From the NCBI RefSeq assembly GCF_004340945.1, contig NZ_SLYD01000002.1, forward strand, positions 372,001 through 436,000: a stretch of 64,000 nucleotides of DNA, read 5' to 3'. The notes beneath the pieces are model-generated. The model saw only the letters and a list, made by a program, of their open reading frames with translations. It did not search any database and was not told where the DNA came from. A program made the translations under genes and the position numbers. The stretch is from Sphingomonas sp. PP-F2F-A104-K0414. Lineage in GTDB: Bacteria > Pseudomonadota > Alphaproteobacteria > Sphingomonadales > Sphingomonadaceae. Positions 8,455-21,075 of this stretch are shown piece after piece (positions within the stretch are counted from its first letter, which is position 1; each line of letters begins with the position of its first letter).

Positions 8455-9062
8455 GTCATCCCGAACGCTGGGATATCATCGGGGCGGGCGCTGCGCCCCG
8501 GAACGGGGAGATCCCAGCTTTCGCTGGGATGACGGACTGGCGGGGCGCGGCTGGCCGGCGCAAGCTCGCACGCCGGTAGACGTCTGCCCGCATTTTTCTT
8601 CGGAGCGTGCCCCCTCTCACGACCGTCATCCCAGCGGAAGCTGGGATATCATCGGGGCGGGCGCTGCGCCCCGGAACGGGGAGATCCCAGCTTTCGCTGG
8701 GATGACGGTTTGAGGGGCGCGGCTGGCCGACGCAAGCTCGCACGCCGGTAGACGTCTGCCTGCATATTTTCTTTGGAGCGCGTCCCCTCTCACGACCGTC
8801 ATCCCGGCGAACGCTGGGATATCATCGGGGCGGGTGCTGCGACCCGGAACGGGGAGATCCCAGCTTTCGCTGGGATGACGGTTTGAGGGGCGCGGCTGGC
8901 CGACGCAAGCTCGCACGCCGGTAGACGTCTGCCTGCATATTTTCTTTGGAGCGCGTCCCCTTTCACGACCGTCTTCCCAGCGGAAGCTGGGATATCATCG
9001 GGGCGGGCGCTGCGACCCGGAACGGGGAGATCCCAGCTTTCGCTGGGATGACGGTTTGAGGG
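8455..9062. repeat. Tandem array of a 173-bp unit with internal REP palindromes
   Basis: Four paired palindromes (GTCATCCCAGCG... type) start at 8455, 8625, 8798 and 8971, spacing 170, 173 and 173 bases. Three intervening unique segments (GGGGCGCGGCTGGCCGACGC through TAGACGTCTGCC to the GACC before the next palindrome) are nearly identical, so this is a true tandem duplication of palindrome plus spacer and not just clustered palindromes. Small base differences show the copies have drifted. It fills most of the 726-base gap between priA and atpC. Apparent coding frames in it are artefacts of the repeat. Confidence 0.93.
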
Positions 9063-9091
9063 AGCGTTCGCCGGCTCAAATCGAGGCAGTT

Positions 9092-9147
9092 TGTTCACCC
9101 GCGAAGGCGGGTGCCCAGTCTGGGTCCCCGCCGTCGCGGGGAAACAA
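9092..9147. repeat. Paired palindrome (CCCGCGAAGGCGGG family)
   Basis: CACCCGCGAAGGCGGGTG faces GTCCCCGCCGTCGCGGGGA across the short CCCAGTCTGG joint. It lies directly after the 173-bp tandem array and before the end of atpC, and could end transcription from both sides. Confidence 0.85.
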
Positions 9148-9167
9148 GCTTAGGTCAGTTAGAGAGC

Positions 9168-9419
9168 TTACTCGGCGTGTTCGGCGAGGACGGTCAGGCC
9201 CTTGGCGTTGACCTCGGCGAAGCCGCCCTTGATCGCGATGATCTCGGGGGTGCCGTTCTGCGTGCGGTAAACCTGCACGCCGCCGTCGCGGACCGTCGAC
9301 ATGAAGGGCGCATGGCCTTCGAGGACGCCGAAGTCGCCTTCGGTGCCGGGGACGACGACCATGTAGACCTCCTCCGAGCGGACGAGCTGTTCTGGCGTGA
9401 CGAGTTCGAAATGCAGCAT
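9168..9419 (-). CDS. atpC: F1 ATP synthase epsilon subunit
   Basis: Only 83 residues, beginning [20 protein letters not shown], with the beta-sandwich segments [20 protein letters not shown] and [20 protein letters not shown]. It is the last gene of the atpHAGDC operon. The C-terminal helical hairpin that inhibits ATPase activity in longer epsilon subunits (about 130-140 residues) is missing, because the protein stops right after the sandwich. Short epsilons of this kind occur in other sphingomonads as far as I recall, so this is probably native and not a truncation. Confidence 0.93.
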   Translation of the reverse strand: MLHFELVTPEQLVRSEEVYMVVVPGTEGDFGVLEGHAPFMSTVRDGGVQVYRTQNGTPEIIAIKGGFAEVNAKGLTVLAEHAE

Positions 9420-9431
9420 GTTTATCTTCTC

Positions 9432-9531
9432 ACTCCCTCCCCTTCAGGGGAGGGTCGGGGTGGGGGAGTGCGGCCAAGCGCGACGCTCGCGGTCAGGCCC
9501 CACCCCAACCCTCCCCTGAAAGGGGAGGGAG
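9432..9531. repeat. Paired palindrome (CCTCCCCT/AGGGGAGG family)
   Basis: CTCCCTCCCCTTCAGGGGAG and its inverse near 9511-9530 flank a spacer with GGGGTGGGG/CCCCACCCC arms. It sits between atpD and atpC inside the operon, so the nascent mRNA can form a strong hairpin there. Confidence 0.88.
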
Positions 9532-9540
9532 CAGTTTGGA

Positions 9541-11933
<2,393 letters not shown>

Positions 11934-11947
11934 TTAGTTTCCTACCT

Positions 11948-12029
11948 CGTCATCCCAGCGAACGCTGGGACCTCGTGCCGCAGACCGCTCGCTAGCGGCC
12001 TGAGACCCCAGCTTTCGCTGGGGTGACGG
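11948..12029. repeat. REP-like paired palindrome within the atp operon
   Basis: CGTCATCCCAGCGAACGCTG faces CAGCTTTCGCTGGGGTGACG across about 40 bases, in the 100-base gap between atpA and atpG. It is positioned to shape mRNA stability or relative expression of the operon segments. Confidence 0.9.
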
Positions 12030-12033
12030 TCAA

Positions 12034-14122
<2,089 letters not shown>

Positions 14123-14311
14123 GGAACCTCTATCCTCGCCTGCAACGAATAACCGACCCAAAGGAAGAGAGGGCGCGAAAGCACCTCTCCTGGGACGCGG
14201 CGCGGTTAGCATCGGGTTGTCGGATTGGCAACCCGGCGGGAGGGTCAGGGGGACGGGTTTGTGACTGTTTTGTCATTGATCGAAGGTTGGACGGCCCCGA
14301 TTCCTCTCCTC

Positions 14312-14401
14312 TACCCCGCGCAGGCGGGGATCCATATGCTCCGGACCGGCGCTTTCACCGCCCGGCCTGCCACTATGGGTTCCCGCCTCCGCGGGAATGA
14401 C
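14312..14401. repeat. Paired palindrome between atpH and the DLH gene
   Basis: CCCCGCGCAGGCGGGGATCC and the facing GGTTCCCGCCTCCGCGGGAA enclose a spacer of about 45 bases. This is the CCCGCGAAGGCGGG family with changed loops. The rest of the 320-base gap (14123-14442) should hold the divergent promoters of atpH and the hydrolase gene; I see no clear -35/-10 pair. Confidence 0.75.
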
Positions 14402-14442
14402 GATAATGGGGACGAATTGGATCACACGACAAGGACGAGAGA

Positions 14443-15120
14443 ATGACCGGCACGATGGAAACGATGACGATGTCCGACGGCGCGACTGTCGCGGTCTATC
14501 ACGCGCAGCCGACCGGCGAGCGCCGCGGTGGTGTCGTGCTGGTGCAGGAGATCTTCGGCGTGACCGACCACATCCGCGACCTCTGCGACGAGTACGCAGC
14601 CGACGGCTATGAAGTGCTGGCCCCCGCGCTGTTCGACCGCGAGCATCCCGGCTTCGAGGCGGACTATTCGGGCGAAGGCCTCGCGCGCGGGGTCGAACTC
14701 GCACGGCAGCTTCACCCGTTCGATCTGTCGCTGAAGGACGTCCAGACCTGCATCGACACGCTCGCCCCCGCCGGGCCGGTGTTCGTGGTCGGCTATTGCT
14801 ATGGCGGCTCGGTCGCGTGGTTCGCCTCAACGAAGCTCACCGGCGTGGCAGCGGCCAGCGGCTATTACGGCAGCATGATCCCCGCCGCGGCGGACGAGGA
14901 GCCGAAGGTGCCGGTGATCCTCCACTTCGGTCGCCACGATCACGGGATTCCAATGGAGGGCGTCGAGCAGGTGATCGCGAAGGATTGGCCGAATGCGACG
15001 GTGTATGTCTACGAAGCGGGTCACGGGTTCAATTCGGACCGGCGGAAGGATTATCACGAGCCGAGCGCGGATCTGGCGAAGGCGCGGACGCTGGAGCTGT
15101 TCCGCGCGAATGGGGGCTGA
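14443..15120 (+). CDS. Dienelactone hydrolase family protein
   Basis: A 225-residue alpha/beta hydrolase of the DLH family. The nucleophile is a cysteine, Cys119, in GYCYGGS, and the rest of the triad can be placed at Asp166 (HFGRHDHGIP) and His194 (EAGHGFNSDRR). The VLVQEIFGVTDHIRDLCDEYAADGYEVLAPALFDRE stretch is typical. Family members open dienelactones in chlorocatechol degradation, but many are general carboxylesterases. No aromatic-degradation genes lie nearby, so the substrate is unknown. It stands alone between repeats. Confidence 0.92.
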   Translation: MTGTMETMTMSDGATVAVYHAQPTGERRGGVVLVQEIFGVTDHIRDLCDEYAADGYEVLAPALFDREHPGFEADYSGEGLARGVELARQLHPFDLSLKDVQTCIDTLAPAGPVFVVGYCYGGSVAWFASTKLTGVAAASGYYGSMIPAAADEEPKVPVILHFGRHDHGIPMEGVEQVIAKDWPNATVYVYEAGHGFNSDRRKDYHEPSADLAKARTLELFRANGG

Positions 15121-15146
15121 TCACCGCCCCTTCCCCAACACTAACG

Positions 15147-15251
15147 CCACCCCGGCGAAGGCCGGGGCCCAGTTGGGGGACATAGCTAACGGAGGACACC
15201 TCTTCGTTATTGCCACCTTTCCAACTGGGCCCCGGCCTTCGCCGGGGTGGT
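15147..15251. repeat. Paired palindrome (CACCCCGGCGAAGGCCGGGG family)
   Basis: Full-length copy: CACCCCGGCGAAGGCCGGGG then CCCAGTTGGGG, a spacer of about 40 bases and the inverse arm ending CCTTCGCCGGGGTGGTGG. It follows the dienelactone hydrolase gene. Confidence 0.9.
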
Positions 15252-15312
15252 GGCTATGGTAGAGGGCCTCGGCGCAGGCTGGCGCTACAGATGTGACGGC
15301 AGCCCCGCCGCC

Positions 15313-15367
15313 TTGTTCTCCCGCGAAGGCGGGAGCCCAGTCTGGATCCCCGCCTTCGCGGGGAAAC
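15313..15367. repeat. Paired palindrome (CTCCCGCGAAGGCGGGAG family)
   Basis: TTCTCCCGCGAAGGCGGGAG joined by CCCAGTCTGG to ATCCCCGCCTTCGCGGGGAA. It is placed just downstream of the SDR gene stop, where it could serve as a transcript end. Confidence 0.88.
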
Positions 15368-15390
15368 AACTCTCTGTCGCTCTCCCGAGA

Positions 15391-16236
15391 TTACTCCCCC
15401 GGAAAATCTGCCCCAAGACTCTCAGCCTTGTGCGCCTCGATCTCCTTCAACCGTTCGGCCAGCTTCTTCGTCACCGCATCATACCCCCAGGCGCCCAGTA
15501 CCATATGCCGCGGCGGGTTGGCATTCTCGGTCAGCGCGATCATCGCCTCGCCTGCGCGCACCGGATCGCCAGCCTGAGTCCCGCTCACCTCGCGCGTACC
15601 ATCGAGCCGCTTACCCGCCGTGTCCGCATAGTCGGCGATCTTCACAGGCGTCTGCTTCAGCGAACGCCCAGCCCAATCCGTCCGGAACGGCCCCGGCTCG
15701 ACGCACGTCACGGCGATCCCGAGCGGCTTCACCTCGGCGAGCAACGCATCCGACCAGCCCTCGACCGCATGCTTCGACGCGGCATAATAGCCCGACCCCG
15801 GGAACCCGACCTGACCCGCGACCGAGGTGATGTTGATTACATGCCCGCTCTTCTGCGCGCGCATGATCGGCAACACGGCGCGGGTCAGCGCGAACAACCC
15901 GAACACGTTCGCATCGAACTGCGCACGGATTTCGGACTCCTCGCCCTCCTCGACCGACGCCTGATAGCCGTATCCCGCATTGTTCACGAGCACGTCGATC
16001 CGCCCGAACTTGGCCTTGGCCTGCGCGACCGCATCGTCGATCTGCGCCTGCTCCGTCACGTCGAGCGACACCGCCAGCGCACGATCCTCGACGCCCTCGG
16101 CCAGATCAGCGACGCGGTCCGCATCCCGCGCGGTAACGACGGCACGCCAACCTCGCGCGAGCACGAGCTTGGCAAGTTCGCGACCGAAACCGGTCGAGCA
16201 GCCGGAAATGAACCAGACGGGCGTGTCGGAGGCCAT
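15391..16236 (-). CDS. Short-chain dehydrogenase/reductase
   Basis: A 281-residue classical SDR. Starting at ATG 16236 it reads MASDTPVWFISGCSTGFGRE, where SGCSTGFG is the nucleotide-binding glycine motif near residues 11-18. VLVNNAGYGYQASVEE is the NNAG motif, ITSVAGQVGFPGSGYYAASKHAVEGW holds the catalytic Ser and YxxxK, and VEPGPFRTDW follows. The substrate cannot be inferred. Longer frames upstream to 16416 are Arg-rich and rejected as coding. The gene is divergent from ada with about 113 bases between the starts. Confidence 0.94.
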   Translation of the reverse strand: MASDTPVWFISGCSTGFGRELAKLVLARGWRAVVTARDADRVADLAEGVEDRALAVSLDVTEQAQIDDAVAQAKAKFGRIDVLVNNAGYGYQASVEEGEESEIRAQFDANVFGLFALTRAVLPIMRAQKSGHVINITSVAGQVGFPGSGYYAASKHAVEGWSDALLAEVKPLGIAVTCVEPGPFRTDWAGRSLKQTPVKIADYADTAGKRLDGTREVSGTQAGDPVRAGEAMIALTENANPPRHMVLGAWGYDAVTKKLAERLKEIEAHKAESLGADFPGE

Positions 16237-16349
16237 GAGACATCTTTCGTTATGGGGTATGCGTGGAGGAACGGCTGGCCCGGCGATTGGCTCCGCTTTG
16301 ACCGCAAGCCACGGGATGCGCGCGGGCAACCAGCGCCTATAACGACGCG

Positions 16350-17402
16350 ATGAGCACCGCCCCTCGCCTCGACGACGACACCGCCTGGACCGCGTTCGAG
16401 GCCCGCGAACGCGCATGGGACGGCCGGTTCGTCGTCGGCGTCAAAACCACCGGCATCTACTGCAAGCCAAGCTGCCCCGCGCGCCACCCTAAGCGCGAGA
16501 ACGTCACCTTCCACCCCGACGCAGCCAGCGCCCGCGCCGCCGGTTTCCGCGCCTGCCTGCGCTGCACTCCGGACGAAGTCGGCCGCGACCGGATCGCCGT
16601 CGCCGCCGCCATCGCCCTGCTGGAAGCCGCCGAAGACCGACTCTCGCTGGACCAAGTCGCCGCAAAAGTCGGCTACGCGCCGCACCATTTCCACCGCCTG
16701 TTCAAGCGCGCCACCGGCGTCACCCCGGCCGCCTACGCCCGCGCCCTACGCACCGGCCGCGCGGCAGACGCCTTATCGGAGGACTCGACCGTGACCGAAG
16801 CGATCTACGACGCTGGCTATTCCGCCCCGAGCCGCTTCTACGAGGGCGACGCGAAACGGCTCGGCATGGCCCCCAGCGCCTGGGCGCGCGGCGGCGAAGG
16901 CGTCACGATCCGCTGGACCACCGCCGACACGAGCCTGGGCGCCCTGTTCGTCGCCGCCACCGACAAGGGCCTCTGCCGCGTATCCTTCGACGAAGATGCC
17001 GAAGACCTCCGCCGCCGCTTCCCCAACGCCACGATCGAACCGGGCGACGCGGCGCTGGCCAACCTAGCAGCGCAGATCGTGGTCGCCGTCGAATCCCCCG
17101 AGCGCGACCAAGACCTTCCGCTGGACGTCCGCGGCACCGCCTTCCAGGAAGCGATCTGGCAAGCCTTGCGCACCATTCCGATCGGCGAAACCCGCACCTA
17201 CAGCGAACTCGCCGCGCTCGCCGGCCGCCCCGCAGCAATTCGCGCCGCCGGCACCGCCTGCGGGCAGAACCCGGTGTCGATCGTCATCCCCTGCCACCGC
17301 GCGCAGCGGATCGGTGGCGCGCTCGGCGGCTACGCCTACGGCCTCGACCGCAAACGCGCGCTGCTGGCCTCCGAAGCTCAGCGCGCCGACTTGCAGGAAT
17401 AG
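16350..17402 (+). CDS. ada: Bifunctional DNA repair methyltransferase / transcriptional activator Ada
   Basis: A 350-residue Ada. The N-terminal domain has zinc and methyl-acceptor cysteines at residues 38, 42, 69 and 72 (GIYCKPSCPARH, FRACLRC), the same numbering as E. coli Ada. An AraC-type helix-turn-helix follows (LSLDQVAAKVGYAPHHFHRLFKRATGVTPAAYARALR). The C-terminal O6-alkylguanine methyltransferase has VSIVIPCHRAQR with acceptor Cys315. It repairs O6-methylguanine and methylphosphotriesters and, once methylated on Cys38, activates adaptive-response genes. Its end overlaps the convergent protease gene by 25 bases. Confidence 0.96.
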   Translation: MSTAPRLDDDTAWTAFEARERAWDGRFVVGVKTTGIYCKPSCPARHPKRENVTFHPDAASARAAGFRACLRCTPDEVGRDRIAVAAAIALLEAAEDRLSLDQVAAKVGYAPHHFHRLFKRATGVTPAAYARALRTGRAADALSEDSTVTEAIYDAGYSAPSRFYEGDAKRLGMAPSAWARGGEGVTIRWTTADTSLGALFVAATDKGLCRVSFDEDAEDLRRRFPNATIEPGDAALANLAAQIVVAVESPERDQDLPLDVRGTAFQEAIWQALRTIPIGETRTYSELAALAGRPAAIRAAGTACGQNPVSIVIPCHRAQRIGGALGGYAYGLDRKRALLASEAQRADLQE

Positions 17403-18880
17403 ACGAGCTTCTCGTTCGGCAACGGCGGCAAGACCGCACGGACCGCCGCCTGCTGCCCGGCGAGTCGACCAAGCGCCGCATCGTCCATGTTGCAGACGTT
17501 GGGCACGACACCGCGCGCAGTCCGTGCCGCGGTCATCCCCGCCGCCGACAGCAGATAGCGCGTGTTGGAATACACCCGCGTCGCCGGATCGAACGACAGG
17601 ACGGACACGGTCTGCTCGGCGTCGGGCACCAGCACGCGGTCCCATCGACCGTTCGCCTCGACATATTGCGTCTTGCGGTTGACGCAGCCCTTCGCGCCCC
17701 AGTCGATCGGCACGTCGTCGCTGGAGGAGATCGTGATCCGGCTGCGCTCGGGGATCAGCGTGCACATCAGCTTGCCGAGCGCCGCATCGGGCGTCGAGAT
17801 CCGTGTCTTGGGCAATGCGGACAGCGGTACGTCGACCTCACCCGAGGGCCGCAACACGAACACGATGATCGCGACCAGCACGCTCAGACCGCCGACGCCG
17901 AGCGCCCACACCGCCTGCCGCCGCTGACCACGCGATTCGAGCAGCCCCGCGCTCCCGATCACCAGCGCGCCTGCCACCAGCAACAGCCCCGCAATCGCCA
18001 TCACGTTCTCGCGGCTACGCGACGCCTCGGTCCGCGCCTTCTCCAGCGCAACCTCGCGTGCCATCGCGTCCTGCGTCGCCGCGTCGCGCTTCGCCGACGC
18101 CGCATCGGCGGTGGCACGCGCGTCCGCGTCGCTATCCTGCCGCAAGCGATCCTCGATCGAGGTGCAGCCCGTGCCGATCGACGCGTAGGGCTGTTTCGCA
18201 TCGTGCAGGAAGCCCGCCAGCTCGGTATCCGCAATCGCGAAGCCGAATGTCGAATCGCCCTCTTCGCCGCGCGTGATCGCCGAGTTCACGCCGATTATTC
18301 GGCCGCAGCGATCGAGCAAAGGCCCGCCCGAATTGCCCCGTGCGATGCTGGCGGTATGGAGCAAGACCTCGACGCTGCTCAGCACGCGCCGCCCGGAGAG
18401 CACACCCTCCGACCGCACCGGTGTCATTGGCCGAATGTAATCCGCCGCCGACCGCGCGGTTGCCAGGTCGACGTTCCCCGGGAAGCCGAGCGACACCACC
18501 GCGTCCCCCTCGCTCATCGGCCCGGTATAGAGCGCACTTGGCGGCAGGCGCGCGCCGGTGAACTCGATCAACGCCAGATCGCGCTGCGAATCATACGCGA
18601 TCACCTTGCCCTGGTACGACTTGGTCCCCTCCGTGGGGACGATCCCGACGACGACATTGTCGGGATAGCGCTCGGCGAGATCGACCACGTGCGCGTTGGT
18701 GACGATGCGGTTGGGCGCGATCGCGAAGCCGCTGCCGTGCCCGAACCCGACCACCTGATCGTCGACCACCGCGATCGTCACGACGCGCACCACGCCGCGC
18801 CCGGTGGCGGCGATGTCGTCGGCAGACGCGGAGCTCGCCAACCCGAAAGTCAGCGCGAGAAGGAGCAGCAGGCGGATCAT
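17378..18880 (-). CDS. Trypsin-like serine protease with C-terminal membrane segment
   Basis: A 500-residue protein with a Sec signal peptide (MIRLLLLLALTFGLASSASA). The chymotrypsin-fold protease domain (about 25-235) has all three catalytic residues: His in RIVTNAHVVDLAERYPD, Asp in YDSQRDLALIEFTG and Ser in SIARGNSGGPLLDRCGRIIGVNSAIT. A probable coiled coil (DADARATADAASAKRDAATQD to about 295), a transmembrane segment (VMAIAGLLLVAGALVIGSAGLL), a second one near 330-345 and a Cys-containing soluble C-terminal domain follow. HtrA-like proteolysis in the periplasm is likely, but no PDZ domain is visible. Substrate unknown. Confidence 0.85.
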   Translation of the reverse strand: MIRLLLLLALTFGLASSASADDIAATGRGVVRVVTIAVVDDQVVGFGHGSGFAIAPNRIVTNAHVVDLAERYPDNVVVGIVPTEGTKSYQGKVIAYDSQRDLALIEFTGARLPPSALYTGPMSEGDAVVSLGFPGNVDLATARSAADYIRPMTPVRSEGVLSGRRVLSSVEVLLHTASIARGNSGGPLLDRCGRIIGVNSAITRGEEGDSTFGFAIADTELAGFLHDAKQPYASIGTGCTSIEDRLRQDSDADARATADAASAKRDAATQDAMAREVALEKARTEASRSRENVMAIAGLLLVAGALVIGSAGLLESRGQRRQAVWALGVGGLSVLVAIIVFVLRPSGEVDVPLSALPKTRISTPDAALGKLMCTLIPERSRITISSSDDVPIDWGAKGCVNRKTQYVEANGRWDRVLVPDAEQTVSVLSFDPATRVYSNTRYLLSAAGMTAARTARGVVPNVCNMDDAALGRLAGQQAAVRAVLPPLPNEKLVYSCKSAR

Positions 18881-19025
18881 TCTCCAGCCTTCGGGGAGTT
18901 CTCGACCGCGATCAACCCTGCAGCCGATCCGACGACACCCACCACTTCGGCACCATTCCGGTTTGGTTAGCGAATTATCAAGCCTTCGCGCTTAACCCTG
19001 TCTGCACTTATCCGGGGATTTGGGC

Positions 19026-20576
19026 ATGAGTGCATTCGGGCGTCGTAATGGCATGAGCGGGGGGCAAGCGGCCCGGCCCGCATTCGGCGTCGCCCGTCCC
19101 ATGCAGGGCGGGTCTATGCAAGGCGGCGGCCCCGCGCCGCGATCCGATCCCGAGGGCGGGTCGCAATTCCCGCCGATCGAATCGCTGCCGATGCCCGGCG
19201 AATCCGACGGCTTCGGCCCTGGCACGATGCCCGGCACGCAGATGGACGCGATGCAGCGCCTGTCGGACCGCCAGAACGCGAGCGGCGAAGCGGGCAACAG
19301 CCGCGTCGAGGGTTTCGAGCAGTCGATCCACAAGATCAAGGAACAGGTGCTCCCGCGCCTGCTCGAACGCGTCGATCCTGAGGCGGCGGCGACGCTCGGC
19401 AAGGACGAACTCGCCGAGGAATTTCGCCCGATCATCGGCGAAGTGCTTGCCGAACTGAAGCTGACGCTCAACCGCCGCGAGCAGTTCGCGTTGGAAAAGG
19501 TGCTGGTCGACGAACTGCTCGGGCTCGGGCCGCTCGAGGAGTTGCTGGCGGATCCGAACATCACCGACATCATGGTGAACGGGCCGGAGCAGACCTATGT
19601 CGAGCGCAAGGGCAAGCTCGAACTCGCGCCGATCCAGTTCCGCGACGAGGAGCATCTGTTCCAGATCGCGCAGCGGATCGTGAACTCAGTCGGGCGTCGC
19701 GTCGACCAGACTTCGCCGCTCGCCGATGCCCGCCTCAAGGATGGCTCGCGCGTCAACGTGATTGTCCCGCCGCTGTCTTTGCGTGGGACGGCGATCTCGA
19801 TTCGTAAATTCTCGGCTAAGCCGATCACGCTCGACATGATGGCGGGGTTCGGATCGATGTCGCCGAAGATGGCGACCGCGCTGAAGATCGCAGGGGCCTC
19901 GCGGTTCAACGTGGTGATTTCGGGCGGTACGGGTTCGGGCAAGACGACAATGCTCAATGCCTTGTCGAAGATGATCGACCCCGGCGAGCGCGTGCTGACG
20001 ATCGAGGACGCCGCCGAGCTTCGCCTGCAACAGCCGCACTGGCTGCCGCTCGAGACGCGGCCGGCCAATCTGGAGGGCCAGGGCGAGATCTCGATCCGCG
20101 ATCTCGTCAAGAACGCGCTGCGTATGCGGCCGGACCGCATCATCCTGGGCGAAATTCGTGGCTCCGAGTGTTTCGACATGCTCGCGGCGATGAACACCGG
20201 TCACGACGGCTCGATGTGCACGCTCCACGCCAACTCCCCGCGCGAGGCGCTCGCGCGTATGGAGAACATGGTGATGATGTCGGACATCAAGGTGCCGAAG
20301 GAAGCCATCTCGCGGCAGATCGCCGACTCGGTCGAGCTGATCATCCAGGTGAAGCGCCTGCGCGACGGTTCGCGACGGGTGACCAACATCACCGAGGTGA
20401 TCGGCATGGAGGGCCCGGTGATCGTCACGCAGGAGCTGTTCAAGTTCGAATATATGGACGAGTCGGCGGACGGGAAGATCCTGGGGGAATACCGGTCGAT
20501 GGGGTTGCGGCCGTATACGCTGGAGAAGGCCAAGCAGTTCGGGTTCGATCAGGCGTATCTCGAGGCGTGCCTGTAA
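19026..20576 (+). CDS. cpaF: CpaF-type secretion ATPase (Flp/Tad pilus family)
   Basis: A 516-residue type II/IV secretion ATPase. A low-complexity Gly/Met/Pro-rich N-terminus (about 1-75) precedes the conserved N-terminal domain (LPRLLERVDPEAAATLGKDELAEEFRPIIGEVL) and LGLGPLEELLADPNITDIMVNG. The catalytic part has Walker A ISGGTGSGKTTMLNALSKMI, the Asp box RVLTIEDAAELRL, Walker B RPDRIILGEIRGSE and the His box HDGSMCTLHANSPREALARMENMVMM. The ATG at 19026 follows a GGGGATT ribosome site. No other cpa/tad genes flank it, so its partners must be elsewhere. Confidence 0.93.
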   Translation: MSAFGRRNGMSGGQAARPAFGVARPMQGGSMQGGGPAPRSDPEGGSQFPPIESLPMPGESDGFGPGTMPGTQMDAMQRLSDRQNASGEAGNSRVEGFEQSIHKIKEQVLPRLLERVDPEAAATLGKDELAEEFRPIIGEVLAELKLTLNRREQFALEKVLVDELLGLGPLEELLADPNITDIMVNGPEQTYVERKGKLELAPIQFRDEEHLFQIAQRIVNSVGRRVDQTSPLADARLKDGSRVNVIVPPLSLRGTAISIRKFSAKPITLDMMAGFGSMSPKMATALKIAGASRFNVVISGGTGSGKTTMLNALSKMIDPGERVLTIEDAAELRLQQPHWLPLETRPANLEGQGEISIRDLVKNALRMRPDRIILGEIRGSECFDMLAAMNTGHDGSMCTLHANSPREALARMENMVMMSDIKVPKEAISRQIADSVELIIQVKRLRDGSRRVTNITEVIGMEGPVIVTQELFKFEYMDESADGKILGEYRSMGLRPYTLEKAKQFGFDQAYLEACL

Positions 20577-20608
20577 GGCGTTTTTTTGGCGCCCTTAGCC
20601 TCCCAATA

Positions 20609-20715
20609 CCACCCCGGCGAAGGCCGGGGCCCAGTCGGCAAGGTGGTAATAACGAAGCGCAGTCCGCAGTTGGCGACGTCTCCCAACTGGGCCCCGGCCT
20701 CCGCCGGGGTGGTGT
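20609..20715. repeat. Paired palindrome (CACCCCGGCGAAGGCCGGGG family)
   Basis: Full copy with CCCAGTCGGCAAGGTGG on the left inner side and CCCAACTGGGCC on the right, spacer about 40 bases. It is the first of three palindromes in the 499-base gap between cpaF and the aspartic protease gene. Confidence 0.88.
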
Positions 20716-20828
20716 GTTTTCTATGCGCTGCGCACCTTCGCGGGCGGGATAGTTGTCTGAGTTTGCCGGTCGGTTTCGACAGCCTCGACCCACCTTCTGC
20801 CGTCCTCACATAACGGTACAACCCCAAC

Positions 20829-20854
20829 GATCCTCCCCCGCCAGGGGGAGGATC
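20829..20854. repeat. Single palindrome GATCCTCCCCC...GGGGGAGGATC
   Basis: An 11-base perfect inverted repeat around a four-base loop (CGCC), from the CCTCCCC family but present here as one arm pair only. It is the second repeat in the cpaF downstream gap. Confidence 0.8.
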
Positions 20855-20890
20855 ATCGATCAGCTTTTGCGCTCAAACCGAGAAAAGATT

Positions 20891-20943
20891 GTTTCCCCGC
20901 GAAGGCGGGGACCCAGACTGGACTCCCGCCTTCGCGGGAGAAC
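20891..20943. repeat. Paired palindrome (CCCCGCGAAGGCGGGG family)
   Basis: TTTCCCCGCGAAGGCGGGGA and GACTCCCGCCTTCGCGGGAG joined by CCCAGACTG. It is the third repeat in this gap; between and around these repeats I see no gene. Confidence 0.88.
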
Positions 20944-21075
20944 ATGGAAGCGCGGACCATCCCTCGTCACTAGCCATGAGCCACGTCCTTGCAGCGAGGG
21001 GATAGGCACCTTCTTCGAGGGGCACGCCCCGCCTACGCTTGTACCCGCGCCCTGACCCGCTAGGGACACCCCTAC

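Noticed and set aside
8456..9098. Three successive minus-strand frames of 95-99 codons containing HPSESWD and ASAGMT peptides
   Set aside because: They are translations of the REP palindromes in the 173-bp array. The same peptide appears wherever this repeat lies in this frame, there are no ribosome sites, and the frames overlap each other by repeat period.
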